Part shown: in pieces, positions 26,325-36,010 of the stretch | Layout: each line of letters opens with the position of its first letter | How positions within the stretch are numbered: position 1 is the first letter of the stretch | Assembly (NCBI GenBank): GCA_009885195.1 | Contig: VFLG01000035.1 | Location: 1 to 64,000, forward strand | Direction of reading: 5' to 3' | Source: Gallionellaceae bacterium | GTDB lineage: Bacteria; Pseudomonadota; Gammaproteobacteria; Burkholderiales; Gallionellaceae | DNA: 64,000 nt | The notes under the pieces: generated by a model | What the model was told of the DNA's origin: nothing | What the model saw: the letters and a program-made list of their open reading frames with translations, nothing else | Database searches by the model: none | Translations under genes and position numbers: made by a program

Positions 26325-28793
26325 CTATCCCAAAACCGCCACCATCTCCGCTATTACCCTTAGCTCCCCCGCTTCCTGCCCATTCAAAACAATAGGCTCG
26401 TAACCTGGTGATGTTGTATCGGGTTTAAGTATTATTTTTTTGTGCTGCCAGCCGCCATCGTCATGGCTTGATTTTTCGCTCTCATACACTTTGATTGTGT
26501 AGTGGCCACCTGTGTCTATATCATCGATATCCCGATGCTGCACCAATACAACCTTGCCTTGCCGGGTGCCACTCGGCGCAAGTTTAAACAAGCACCATGA
26601 TCCGTTTGGTATACGCCGATTCATTGATTCGCCCACTACTTTTGCTACAAACAACCCGGCTTGGGGTCTAAAAGCCTCCGGTAGCTCTACCCAGTCATAC
26701 TGCTCGATTGCACCATCTTTTGGCACTTCATTTACTTCCTGTGAACCACTGAACTGACCTGCGGCAATCGCCAAGTCATAAATGGGCACGCTGTTCTGGT
26801 AAGGTTTTACATCCTTCGCGTTCAATATTCTTAAAGTTAAACCGGGGAATGTACTGACGACTTCCTGTTGCGCAACATCAAATGTGTGTGCGGTAGCTAC
26901 TTGATCAATAATTTCACTGCTTTCATGTTCCGCACCTATTCGCTCTTTGAAATATGCATTGGTCTCTGGGTCTGTGCAAAAAATGTAACATCCCTTGCTG
27001 CCTCGCGTCATCAAGGTTCTGTATGTATTCTTGATGATGACTTCCGCCTTTTCCTTCGCATCGGCAGGATTTTCCTTGAAAAGTTTTTTGAAGCCCTTGA
27101 TGGATGAATCGGTTTTAGCGCGCTTTTCTGCACTAACTGCTACCCGCCCTTCCCGTACTATAAAATCAGGCCCGATGATTACGCCTACATAATCCATCTC
27201 CAGCCCTTGGCATGTATGGATGCACCCAACCTCAGTGACAGATTCCGGTTTAAGTATCCACAGATTTCCATCGCTTGCCAGATTCCACTTCATCGCAAAA
27301 TCATGTTCTTTAATGGTGATATCTTTTAGCGAATTATCATTTTTGTTTTTACTTATCCAGTCCCAGCAATATCCCGCAACTAGCCGTGCCTTGTTATTGA
27401 TCCGATTCTTTCTGTAGATCGCATCTCGCAGCTCATTTGGCGAATCAAAAACCTTGAAATCATAATTAATTCCGTCCAGCGTTTCATTTGCTGTCTCTTT
27501 TATTTGCAACGAATTGTCCACCCATGCAAGGTAGCCATCTGATCCGTTGCAGCGAAACTGTGATTGCAGCACCAGCTCGTGAACTCGCGCCCCTAATTTA
27601 ATAGCCCACTTTTTGATCTCATCGTTTTCACCAATATCTCGCATCGTCACTCTTTGATCTTCATCAAGAAAAAATATGCTGAATTTAGAGGACGCAATAA
27701 TTTCCTTTATCTGGTTCTCGCCCAAGTTTTGAAACATGCCAGATTTTTCATTGAGCCTGTGCGCTTCATCAACAATAAGCACATCAAATGTGTTCGCCTC
27801 GGTTTCGGTGAATGAGCCAGAGCCTTTGAAGAGGTTGTTGATATGGCTTTTCTTGAAGGAGCCAACCAGCTTGCTGGCGTATACATCGCGGGGTGCGGAA
27901 TTCTTGGTGACATATTGAGCGAGCAGCTGTCTTTTGGTGAACTCGACAAGCAAGTTCACAGCAACAACTGATTTACCGGTGCCAGGCCCGCCTTGAACAA
28001 TCAAAACATGTTTGTTTTTAACTGTGGATTTGTTGGATAGATCTATAGCAGTTTCATAGACAATCTTTTGATCATCTATCATCAAAAACTCTTGATTGCC
28101 TTTAAGCAGGGATTCAAGTTTGTCGGCAAGGTTCTTGGATGGCCTGATCTTGCCGTTATCAATCCGATACATGATGTTATCGGAGTCGCCATATTTGACG
28201 TACTTCTTGATGAATTCAGTGAGCTTCTTTGCATCCTTTCTTAAGAATGCTGGCGCCTTTTCAGTATGCTCATTGTAAAAATGATCATTAATTGCCTCAT
28301 CGGATATGCAGTTATGAAGATATGCACAGGGTTTAAGCAGGATATTTTCTGTTGTTACCGCTTCATTGAAGTCTTCCAGCAATGCGGCATATACCCATGC
28401 CTGATATGACGGGTGGCTAACCTCGCGCACCCCTTTCCCCATAAATGTAGTAACAATGCCATCTTTGCTGGTGGCTTTTGCTTCAGCCCATTGCTTAAGC
28501 TCAATGATGATCGCGGTATTGACCTTATTTTCACCTTTCCCGGTCAAGATAAAATCGATGCGCTTGGAAGTTTGAGGCAGCCGGTATTCAATAGACACAC
28601 CGGCATCATTGGGAATGCCGCCGTCCATAATAATCTGGCTCATATACATCATGGAGTTTCTCCATGATGCTATTTCATTAGCAGATGTTGAATGACCGAG
28701 GTTGCGCTTGAAGGCTTCCAGAATTTTTTCTTCGATGATATTGGACTGGACATCGTCCATGAAATCCAGCTTGTTGGCTGTATAGACCAACAT
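26325..28793 (-). CDS. PD-(D/E)XK nuclease - DUF2075 (Schlafen-like) helicase - S24 peptidase fusion
   Basis: An 822-residue protein with three modules. Residues ~65-105: nuclease-like core RIDFIL (D80) and IIIELK (E98, K100), a PD-(D/E)XK pattern. Residues ~262-640: DUF2075 superfamily-1 ATPase with QGGPGTGKS (268-275), FDVLIVDEAHRL, FLDEDQRVTM, QSQFRCNG, HTCQGLEMDYVGV and YRTLMTRGSKG. Residues ~700-822: LexA/S24-type peptidase with GESM (S723) and YTIK (K768). Composition is more AT-rich than its neighbours. The start at 28793 lacks a clear ribosome site; ATG 28760 is an alternative. Function is unknown; defence is the best inference. Confidence 0.85.
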   Translation of the reverse strand: MLVYTANKLDFMDDVQSNIIEEKILEAFKRNLGHSTSANEIASWRNSMMYMSQIIMDGGIPNDAGVSIEYRLPQTSKRIDFILTGKGENKVNTAIIIELKQWAEAKATSKDGIVTTFMGKGVREVSHPSYQAWVYAALLEDFNEAVTTENILLKPCAYLHNCISDEAINDHFYNEHTEKAPAFLRKDAKKLTEFIKKYVKYGDSDNIMYRIDNGKIRPSKNLADKLESLLKGNQEFLMIDDQKIVYETAIDLSNKSTVKNKHVLIVQGGPGTGKSVVAVNLLVEFTKRQLLAQYVTKNSAPRDVYASKLVGSFKKSHINNLFKGSGSFTETEANTFDVLIVDEAHRLNEKSGMFQNLGENQIKEIIASSKFSIFFLDEDQRVTMRDIGENDEIKKWAIKLGARVHELVLQSQFRCNGSDGYLAWVDNSLQIKETANETLDGINYDFKVFDSPNELRDAIYRKNRINNKARLVAGYCWDWISKNKNDNSLKDITIKEHDFAMKWNLASDGNLWILKPESVTEVGCIHTCQGLEMDYVGVIIGPDFIVREGRVAVSAEKRAKTDSSIKGFKKLFKENPADAKEKAEVIIKNTYRTLMTRGSKGCYIFCTDPETNAYFKERIGAEHESSEIIDQVATAHTFDVAQQEVVSTFPGLTLRILNAKDVKPYQNSVPIYDLAIAAGQFSGSQEVNEVPKDGAIEQYDWVELPEAFRPQAGLFVAKVVGESMNRRIPNGSWCLFKLAPSGTRQGKVVLVQHRDIDDIDTGGHYTIKVYESEKSSHDDGGWQHKKIILKPDTTSPGYEPIVLNGQEAGELRVIAEMVAVLG

Positions 28794-28831
28794 GATATTA
28801 GAGCCGCCTATTGACCAATTTGAAGATCATG

Positions 28832-29182
28832 TCATTTGTACTCGGTATATTTCCTGGAGCTGCCACGGACTTTTTCATGTGGATATTTCACAGCATTGGC
28901 ATCCATCTTTTTGCTTGCCGCGTCCAGCAGGTCAATATTTAGTTTGTCTGCAATTCTAATCAGGTAAATTTGAATATCAGCCAACTCGTCCTGCACTTTT
29001 TTTAATTGTTCTTGCTCAAGCGATCTGGATTGCTCTTCTGTGAGCCATTGGAAATGCTCAACAAGCTCTGCCGCTTCAACTATTAAAGCCATTGATAAGT
29101 TTTTTGGGGAATGGAATTGATCCCAATCCCGATCTTCAGCAAACTGCCGAAGGCGCACTTTAAGTTGCTCAACTTCATTCAT
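28832..29182 (-). CDS. MazG-like nucleotide pyrophosphohydrolase
   Basis: All-alpha NTP pyrophosphatase of the MazG/RS21-C6 type, 116 residues from ATG 29182 (MNEVEQLKVRLRQFAEDRDWDQF). Metal-binding motifs EAAELVEHF (ExxE) and DELADIQIY (ExxD) are present, as is the family start HSPKNLSMALIVEAAEL. The gene lies 38 bp upstream of the DUF2075 gene on the same strand, so they are probably co-transcribed. In such a pair it would hydrolyse (d)NTPs or damaged nucleotides; its substrate cannot be read from sequence. Confidence 0.88.
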   Translation of the reverse strand: MNEVEQLKVRLRQFAEDRDWDQFHSPKNLSMALIVEAAELVEHFQWLTEEQSRSLEQEQLKKVQDELADIQIYLIRIADKLNIDLLDAASKKMDANAVKYPHEKVRGSSRKYTEYK

Positions 29183-29254
29183 AATTAATTTTCCAGTTCT
29201 CAATTTTATTAGAGATAAATGGGGAAGTTTTATTAACTCGTTACGACTATCCTT

Positions 29255-30793
29255 CTAACTAACCGCGCGCCGCGAAAAATCCTTGGGCCTGAAACCCAGT
29301 GCCCAAAGCACAGAGAAATAAACCACGACACCACCGATAACCAGTACAGACAACCGCAAAATGCGCGACCAGCCCGAACTGGTCAGCCAGCTTTGCTCGC
29401 TGCCCATGCCGAACCACAGCGTGAGCCCCAAAACCAGCATAGCGATGCACACCTTGAGGAAAAATTTCGCCCAGCCCGGTTCGGGTTGGTAGATGCCATG
29501 TTTGCGCAGGTAATAAAACAGGATCGCGGAATTCAGGCACGCGCCCAGGCCGATCGACAAGGCCAGTCCGGCATGTTGTATCCAGCCGATGAACAGCGCA
29601 TTCATCGCCTGGGTCGCCAGCAAGGTGACGATGCCGATCTTCACCGGGGTCTTGATGTCCTGCCGCGCGTAAAAACCCGGCGCGAGTATTTTCACCAGTA
29701 TCAACCCGACCAACCCGATGCTGTAGCCGATCAACGCCCGGCTGGTCATCATGACATCGTGTGCAGAAAACGCGCCGTGTTGAAAGAAGGTCGCCAGCAA
29801 CGGCACGGAGATCATGCCCAGCGCCAGCGCGGCGGGCAGGGTCAACATGATGGTCAGGCGCAAGCCCCAATCCAGCAGCCGGGAATATTCCACCGTGTTG
29901 TTGCTGGCATAGCATTGGGATAGCGAGGGCAGCAAAATCGTGCTGATAGCCACACCCAGAATACCGGTGGGGAACTCCATCAGCCGGTCCGCGTAATACA
30001 GCCAGGACACGCTGCCCGCCACCAGGAACGAAGCGAAGATGGTGTTGATGATCAGGCTGATCTGGGCGATGGACACACCGAATACTGCCGGTCCCATTTG
30101 TTTGATGACGCGCCGCATGCCTGGGTCTTTAAGGCTGAAGCGGATGCTCGGCAACATACCGATTTTTTTCAGGAACGGAATTTGAAACGCGAGCTGCACA
30201 AAACCCGCGATGAACCATGCCCACGCCATACCCATGATAGGCTGGTCGAAATAAGGCACCGCCCACAACGCACCGCCTATCAAACAGGTATTCAAAAGTA
30301 TCGGCGCAAATGCGGGAACCCAGAATTTATTATAGGTGTTGAGTATGCCCGCCGCCACCGCCACCAGCGAGATGAAGAAGATATACGGCGAGGTGATTTG
30401 CAACATCTGCACGGTGAGGTCGAACTTGGCGGCATCTTTAACGAAGCCAGGCGCACTGATGTACACCAGTAGCGGCGCAGCGAGAATGCCGATCAGCGTG
30501 ACCACAAACAGGATAATCGCCAGCATGGTGGTGACGTGATCCACCAGCAGCTTGGTGTCATCGTACCCGCGGCGGTTCTTGTATTCGCCGAAGATCGGCA
30601 CGAACGCCTGAGAAAATGCCCCCTCGGCGAACAACCGGCGTAACAAATTAGGAAGCTTGATGGCCACGAAGTATGCATCCGTCACCATGCCCGCACCGAA
30701 TATCCGCGCGATCAGCACGTCGCGCGTAAACGCGAGGATGCGCGAAACCAGCGTCAGGCTGCTGATGGTACCGAGAGCTCTAAGCAGGTTCAT
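29255..30793 (-). CDS. murJ: Lipid II flippase MurJ
   Basis: MOP-superfamily transporter that flips lipid II across the inner membrane. The 512 residues carry about 14 hydrophobic segments. Start MNLLRALGTISSLTLVSRILAFTRDVLIARIFGAG is typical, with FAEGAFSQAFVPIF and the LGVAISTILLPSLSQ segment. The common betaproteobacterial neighbour rpsT is not seen; DUF3579 lies upstream and the MazG-DUF2075 pair downstream on the same strand. Confidence 0.97.
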   Translation of the reverse strand: MNLLRALGTISSLTLVSRILAFTRDVLIARIFGAGMVTDAYFVAIKLPNLLRRLFAEGAFSQAFVPIFGEYKNRRGYDDTKLLVDHVTTMLAIILFVVTLIGILAAPLLVYISAPGFVKDAAKFDLTVQMLQITSPYIFFISLVAVAAGILNTYNKFWVPAFAPILLNTCLIGGALWAVPYFDQPIMGMAWAWFIAGFVQLAFQIPFLKKIGMLPSIRFSLKDPGMRRVIKQMGPAVFGVSIAQISLIINTIFASFLVAGSVSWLYYADRLMEFPTGILGVAISTILLPSLSQCYASNNTVEYSRLLDWGLRLTIMLTLPAALALGMISVPLLATFFQHGAFSAHDVMMTSRALIGYSIGLVGLILVKILAPGFYARQDIKTPVKIGIVTLLATQAMNALFIGWIQHAGLALSIGLGACLNSAILFYYLRKHGIYQPEPGWAKFFLKVCIAMLVLGLTLWFGMGSEQSWLTSSGWSRILRLSVLVIGGVVVYFSVLWALGFRPKDFSRRAVS

Positions 30794-30837
30794 ACCTTAG
30801 CCGCAACAAATGCTCCACCCGAAATACGCACATAGAA

Positions 30838-31191
30838 TTACCAGTTGTTGCGACGCGGGTCGCGACGATCTTTGCCGAAGGCCAAGTACTTACCGGTCCT
30901 TTCGCTATCACGGCTACCGCGCCCGGCGCGCACCATGAGACCATTGTCGGAAATATACCGCTTGATTATGCCGAAGGCCTCGGGGTTAACATCTTTCAGG
31001 GCAATGCGCACCACCAGAGACACATCCCCCTCGATTATATCCGTGCGAACATAAGAAGAATAATCCATGCTCCCACTCGACCCCGCTTTGGGCAAAGAGT
31101 CACGCAAGCGCTCGGCCCAGTCAGACGGCTCGAATATTTCCCCTTCCACAGTTATACCTTGCACCACGAATTCAGCAACATCGGATAGCAT
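30838..31191 (-). CDS. DUF3579 family protein
   Basis: A small soluble protein of unknown function found mainly in betaproteobacteria, 117 residues. I use ATG 31191 (MLSDVAEFVVQGITVEGEIFEPSDWAERL) because GAGG lies five bases upstream; GTG 31197 is possible. EGDVSLVVRIALKDVNPEAFGIIKRYISDNGLMV is the family core, and the C-terminus is very basic (GKDRRDPRRNNW). It precedes murJ by 44 bp on the same strand and is divergent from mutS. Confidence 0.85.
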   Translation of the reverse strand: MLSDVAEFVVQGITVEGEIFEPSDWAERLRDSLPKAGSSGSMDYSSYVRTDIIEGDVSLVVRIALKDVNPEAFGIIKRYISDNGLMVRAGRGSRDSERTGKYLAFGKDRRDPRRNNW

Positions 31192-31379
31192 GTCCACCTC
31201 TCTAAAATACTAAAGTTTGAATTATTTGCGCGGATACCATTGTTTTCTATCATACCATTACTGTCACTCACGGCAGCGGAGCAGCTCCACCAATGCGCCA
31301 ACCCGCTTGTTTCAACCCGTAAATCTGGTATTGTTGCCCGCCTTTACAATAAAGAATTAGGGCGAGAGATTATAGTCAA

Positions 31380-34016
31380 ATGGCTGAAGTAAGCGCAAAA
31401 AACACCCCTATGATGCAGCAGTACTTAGGCATCAAGGCGCAGCACCCCGACATGCTGCTGTTCTACCGCATGGGGGACTTTTACGAGCTATTCCATGAGG
31501 ATGCCGTGCGCGCCGCCAGGCTGCTCGACATCACGCTCACCCAGCGCGGCGCCTCCAATGGCCAGCCAATCAAGATGGCGGGCGTACCCTATCACGCCGC
31601 CGAGCAATATCTGGCGCGGCTGGTCAAGCTGGGGGAGTCCGTTGCCATCTGCGAACAGATCGGCGACCCCGCCACCAGCAAAGGTCCGGTCGAGCGCAAG
31701 GTAATGCGCATCGTCACGCCCGGCACGCTGACCGACTCCGCGCTGCTGGATGAGAAGCGCGACAGCCTGCTGCTGGCTGTGCACGAACGTCATGGCAAGC
31801 TAGGATTGTCCTGGCTGAACTTGGCTTCGGGGCAATTTTTCGTGTGCGAGACTTCCCCTGAAAACCTGTCTGCCGAACTGGAACGTCTGCAACCTTCCGA
31901 AATTCTGCACGCGGAAAATACTCGCCTGCAAACCAACAATCATGCGTCTCTCAAAATGCTGCCCGACTGGCATTTTGAACTGGACACCGCGCGGCGCGCG
32001 CTGTGCCAGCAATTCGCCACGCTCGACCTGGCCGGATTCGGTTGCGACGATTACAGCGCAGGACTGGAAGCGGCCGGGGCATTGCTTGGTTACGCCAGGC
32101 TCACGCAGGGTCAGGCCATCAGCCATATCCGCGCCTTGCAGGTGTACAGCGCGGACCGCTACGTTCGCATGGACGCCGCGACAAGGCGCAATCTGGAGAT
32201 CACCCAGACGCTGCGCGGCGAGACTGCGCCTACCCTGCTGTCGCTGCTCGACACCTGCGCCACCAATATGGGCAGCCGCCTGCTCGCCAACTGGCTGCAC
32301 CATCCGTTGCGCGATCGAGCTGCTTTGAATGCAAGGCTGGATGCGGTAGATAAACTCGGCGAACTTCACCTCAAGGTGCACGAGCATCTCAAACCCTGCG
32401 TGGACGTGGAGCGCATCACCGCGCGCATCGCGTTGCGCAGCGCCCGCCCGCGCGACCTCTCCGGCTTGCGCGACACACTGCAAACTTTGCCGCAACTGCA
32501 CGCCACGCTAGCTGGCTGCAATGTATCAGGTAGGGTGGGCAACCTCGTTGCCCACGCGGAATCCCGCACTAACGAACGCGTGGGCACAGAAACATGCCCA
32601 CCCTACGCTGCCTGCGATGCTCCGCTCATTCAAGCGCTGGCCGACGCGCTGAAAGCCGATGCGCAGCTCGTCTCTATCCTGCAACGCTCGCTAAAACCCG
32701 AACCCTCCAGCGTATTAAGAGAGGGGGGCGTAATCGCCGACGGCTTCGACCCCGATCTGGACGAACTGCGCGGCATTCAGAACAACTGCGGCGATTTTCT
32801 GCTGCAACTGGAAGCGCGCGAGCGGGCGCGCAGCGGCATCGCCACGCTGAAAGTGGAATACAACCGCGTGCACGGTTTCTACATTGAGGTGACGCATGCG
32901 CAAAGCGCCAACGTGCCGGACGACTACCGCCGCCGCCAGACACTGAAGAACGCCGAGCGTTACATCACGCCGGAGCTCAAGACCTTCGAGGACAAGGCGT
33001 TGTCCGCCAACGACCGCGCGCGGGCACGCGAAAAATTTCTCTACGAACAACTACTCGACCAGCTCGCACCGTTCATCCCGCAACTGCAACGCATTGCTGC
33101 CGCCATCGCCGAGCTGGACGTGCTGACCACCTTTGCCGAGCGTGCTGCCACGCTGAATTTCAGCGCGCCGCGATTCGTGGACGAACCCGTGCTGCGCATC
33201 AGCAAAGGACGGCATCCGGTGGTGGAAGCGCAAGTCGAGCAATTCACGCCGAACGATGCCACGCTCTCGGATGCGCGGCGCATGCTGCTGATCACCGGCC
33301 CGAACATGGGCGGCAAATCCACCTACATGCGCCAGGTCGCACTGATCGCGCTGCTCGCGCATGTCGGGTCTTTCGTGCCCGCGCAGCAGGCGGTGCTCGG
33401 CGAGATCGACCAGATATTCACCCGCATCGGCGCATCCGACGACCTCGCCAGCGGACGCTCCACCTTCATGGTCGAAATGACCGAGGCCGCCAACATCCTG
33501 CACAACGCCACCGAAAAAAGCCTAGTGCTGGTGGACGAAATCGGGCGCGGCACCTCCACCTTCGACGGCCTCGCCCTCGCTTACGCCATCGCGCGCCACC
33601 TGCTGGAAAAGAACCGCAGCTACACGCTGTTCGCCACGCACTATTTCGAACTGACGCGACTGTCGGAAGAATTCGCACAACTGTCCAACGTCCACCTCGC
33701 CGCCATCGAACACCAGCACAGCATCGTGTTCCTGCACAGCGTGAACGAAGGCGCGGCCAGCCAGAGCTACGGCCTGCAAGTCGCCGCGCTCGCAGGCGTG
33801 CCCAACGACGTCATCCGCGCCGCGAAGAAACAACTGCTCAAGCTGGAACAAAACAGCGCCGCGCAGAGTCCGCAGGGCGACCTGTTCGACAGAAAACCGG
33901 AGATGCCAGAACCGAAAGAGCATCCGGTGTTGCAGTCATTGCGCGAGATGCAACCGGATGAGTTGAGTCCGAAGGAAGCGCTTGAGAGGCTGTATCAGTT
34001 GAAAAAACTGGTGTAG
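31380..34016 (+). CDS. mutS: DNA mismatch repair protein MutS, with an in-frame repeat insert
   Basis: Recognises base mismatches and recruits MutL. The N-terminal mismatch domain contains [12 protein letters not shown] (the Phe-X-Glu motif), the ATPase domain has [31 protein letters not shown], and [21 protein letters not shown], and the C-terminus is [17 protein letters not shown]. The protein has 878 residues. Residues ~380-410 ([12 protein letters not shown]...[12 protein letters not shown]) have no counterpart in MutS I know and are encoded by the palindrome at 32530-32606. The insert falls in the lever/core region near a connection of helices and keeps the frame. Confidence 0.97.
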   Translation: MAEVSAKNTPMMQQYLGIKAQHPDMLLFYRMGDFYELFHEDAVRAARLLDITLTQRGASNGQPIKMAGVPYHAAEQYLARLVKLGESVAICEQIGDPATSKGPVERKVMRIVTPGTLTDSALLDEKRDSLLLAVHERHGKLGLSWLNLASGQFFVCETSPENLSAELERLQPSEILHAENTRLQTNNHASLKMLPDWHFELDTARRALCQQFATLDLAGFGCDDYSAGLEAAGALLGYARLTQGQAISHIRALQVYSADRYVRMDAATRRNLEITQTLRGETAPTLLSLLDTCATNMGSRLLANWLHHPLRDRAALNARLDAVDKLGELHLKVHEHLKPCVDVERITARIALRSARPRDLSGLRDTLQTLPQLHATLAGCNVSGRVGNLVAHAESRTNERVGTETCPPYAACDAPLIQALADALKADAQLVSILQRSLKPEPSSVLREGGVIADGFDPDLDELRGIQNNCGDFLLQLEARERARSGIATLKVEYNRVHGFYIEVTHAQSANVPDDYRRRQTLKNAERYITPELKTFEDKALSANDRARAREKFLYEQLLDQLAPFIPQLQRIAAAIAELDVLTTFAERAATLNFSAPRFVDEPVLRISKGRHPVVEAQVEQFTPNDATLSDARRMLLITGPNMGGKSTYMRQVALIALLAHVGSFVPAQQAVLGEIDQIFTRIGASDDLASGRSTFMVEMTEAANILHNATEKSLVLVDEIGRGTSTFDGLALAYAIARHLLEKNRSYTLFATHYFELTRLSEEFAQLSNVHLAAIEHQHSIVFLHSVNEGAASQSYGLQVAALAGVPNDVIRAAKKQLLKLEQNSAAQSPQGDLFDRKPEMPEPKEHPVLQSLREMQPDELSPKEALERLYQLKKLV
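32530..32606. repeat. Palindromic repeat inside mutS, GTAGGGTGGGCA family
   Basis: Perfect 12-bp outer arms GTAGGGTGGGCA (32530-32541) and TGCCCACCCTAC (32595-32606), with inner arms GCCCACGCG / CGCGTGGGC. Translated in frame as part of MutS. Confidence 0.92.
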
Positions 34017-34086
34017 CGCCAACCACTTGATCTTCTTTCTGCACAAGTGTAAATTGCCGCATCGCCATCGATCAGGAATTCGTAAA

Positions 34087-34296
34087 ATGAGCACTGCCAC
34101 CTTATCCAGCAAATATCAGCTTTCGCTGCCCAAGGCTCTGCGTGAAGCCATGCATCTCCAGCCCGGACAACAGTTTGAATTGATACCCACGGGTTCTGTT
34201 ATCCAGCTAGTCCCTAAAACCTCCATCAAGAAACTGCGCGGCATTGCACGCGGGGCGAACCCTTCGCATTACCGGGATCGCAAGGATCGCGCCTGA
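34087..34296 (+). CDS. vapB: AbrB/MazE-type antitoxin (VapB)
   Basis: Swapped-hairpin DNA-binding antitoxin, 69 residues from ATG 34087 (MSTATLSSKYQLSLPKALREAMHLQPGQQFELIPTG). The stop overlaps the start of the PIN-domain toxin gene by one base (TGATG). It lies 70 bp after mutS. The upstream reading frame is open another 20 codons, but without a ribosome site; the chosen ATG fits family length. Confidence 0.9.
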   Translation: MSTATLSSKYQLSLPKALREAMHLQPGQQFELIPTGSVIQLVPKTSIKKLRGIARGANPSHYRDRKDRA

Positions 34297-34673
34297 TGTA
34301 TCTGGTGGATACCTGCGGCTGGATCGAATGGATGACCGATTCGCCGCTATCGAAAAATTATTCGCGCTACCTGAACGCACCAGATTCCCTAATCGTCCCG
34401 ACGCTCGTACAACATGAACTCTACAAATGGCTGTGCCGGGAAATAGACCAAACGGTCGCCTTATCCGCCATTGCGGCAACACAGACTGCGATCATTGTTC
34501 CGCTTGATACATCCATCGCGTTACTCGCGGCGGATATCGCCAAGGAATTCAAACTGGCGACAGCAGATGCCATCATCTACGCCACTGCGCGCCAATACCG
34601 CGCCACATTGGCCACCAGCGATGCGCACTTTGCCAATTTGCCACAGGTAAAATATTTTGAGAAGGGAAGCTGA
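34296..34673 (+). CDS. vapC: PIN-domain ribonuclease toxin (VapC)
   Basis: PIN-fold RNase, the toxin of VapBC, 125 residues. The acidic residues expected to bind Mg2+ are visible: D5 (MYLVDTCGWIEW), E in VQHELYKW, D in TADAIIYATA and D in TSDAHF. Translation is coupled to vapB by a one-base overlap. The pair is complete and looks functional. Confidence 0.92.
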   Translation: MYLVDTCGWIEWMTDSPLSKNYSRYLNAPDSLIVPTLVQHELYKWLCREIDQTVALSAIAATQTAIIVPLDTSIALLAADIAKEFKLATADAIIYATARQYRATLATSDAHFANLPQVKYFEKGS

Positions 34674-34813
34674 CCCTGTTAGCCTACCATCGCCAGCCGT
34701 GTGTACGCCGATGCCGACGCAACCGCTCGGCGGCATGTGGAAGTTGAGATTCATCGGTACGCAGCTTAGGAAAATACCGTGGTCTGTCCCTGAATATTTT
34801 GGAGATGCCTGAA
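34674..34813. other. Spacer between vapC and the PLD-like gene
   Basis: No gene. Contains CCGTGGTCTGTCCCTGAAT at its 3' end, a string I associate with dispersed repeats in related genomes. Confidence 0.3.
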
Positions 34814-35998
34814 ATGAAACTCATTACCACTAATGCCGAGCTAAAAAGCAACCTTTCTCGGCTTACGAAAAAGTACCCAAATATTGCATTTGCGGTCGCA
34901 TGGGCATCGGCTGGCACAGAGATATTCGAAGAGTTAAGCGCAAACCGAAATCGCATCCGCAAAGCGGTAATCGGTACCCATTTCTATCAAACACATCCCG
35001 ACGTTCTCGATACTTTCGTTGAATCAAATGACGTTCGCTTCATCCTGCAACCGAGGGGCGTATTCCACCCAAAGGTTTACATCTTCTGGAATGAAAAGCA
35101 CTGGGAAGTGTTGATGGGAAGTGCAAATCTAACTGCTGGAGCATTAAACAGGAACTCGGAAGCGATGGTCTTGTTTTCAAATGCCGATCAAGATGACTCA
35201 TCTCTAAAAAATGAAGTCATAGATTTGATCGAGAACTATTGGGATGATGCTCGCACTATTAGCAAAGCTGGGGCAATCTCCTATCGCGCACTTTGGTCGA
35301 AACAGCAACCAGCCTTGCAGCGGCTATCTGGCCAGTATGGGCAAAGCACAAAGAACAAAGCACCGGCTGACTCCGCAATAATGTCTATGCCATGGACGCA
35401 ATTTTTTGCCTCAGTTCAAAAGGACGCGCATCACGGATTTGAGAAACGCTGTGACTTGCTTAAGCTAGTGCGCACTGCATTTGAAACCACCAAACAGTTT
35501 CAGAAAATGGAGCTTGGCTTACGGAAAACCATCGCCGGGCTACCTACCGACTTTAATGAACACTGGGGTTGGTTCGGAAGTATGAGTGGTGCTGGCTACT
35601 ATCATCAGGCCGTGAACGAAAACAACGCTCACCTCTCGAATGCGCTGGATGAAATTCCACTAAATGGTTCTGTATCGCGAGAACACTACGAAGCCTATCT
35701 TGCAGAGTTCGTTAAAGCATTTCCTAACGGTAGGCATGGCATTGGTATTGCCAGTCGTTTGCTGGCGCTAAAACGACCAGATTACTTCGTTTGTTTTGAT
35801 TCAAAGAACAAGAAGGAACTTTGCCAAGACTTTGAGATAAAACAATCGGGCATGGACTACGAGCGTTATTGGGAAGAGATTATTGAGCGCATTATTGATT
35901 CTGCTTGGTGGAACGAACCTCGCCCAAAAAATCCTTTGGCTCGCACCGTCTGGGATGGAAGGGCAGCAATGCTCGATGCCATCTTCTACAGACCGTGA
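34814..35998 (+). CDS. Phospholipase D-like nuclease-domain protein with a C-terminal helical domain
   Basis: 394 residues from ATG 34814 (GGAG nine bases upstream; ATG 34805 also possible). The N-terminal ~150 residues hold one PLD (HKD-type) motif: FHPKVYIFW (H85, K87) followed by GSANLTAGALNRNSEAMVLF, as in PLD-family restriction nucleases that act as dimers. The rest is mostly helical; HGIGIASRLLALKRPDYFVCFDSKNKKELCQDF resembles a helix-hairpin-helix DNA-binding or glycosylase-like core. It is AT-richer than mutS and sits between two toxin-antitoxin pairs. A DNA-restriction role is an inference. Confidence 0.72.
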   Translation: MKLITTNAELKSNLSRLTKKYPNIAFAVAWASAGTEIFEELSANRNRIRKAVIGTHFYQTHPDVLDTFVESNDVRFILQPRGVFHPKVYIFWNEKHWEVLMGSANLTAGALNRNSEAMVLFSNADQDDSSLKNEVIDLIENYWDDARTISKAGAISYRALWSKQQPALQRLSGQYGQSTKNKAPADSAIMSMPWTQFFASVQKDAHHGFEKRCDLLKLVRTAFETTKQFQKMELGLRKTIAGLPTDFNEHWGWFGSMSGAGYYHQAVNENNAHLSNALDEIPLNGSVSREHYEAYLAEFVKAFPNGRHGIGIASRLLALKRPDYFVCFDSKNKKELCQDFEIKQSGMDYERYWEEIIERIIDSAWWNEPRPKNPLARTVWDGRAAMLDAIFYRP

Positions 35999-36010
35999 GG
36001 TACAGCCCGC

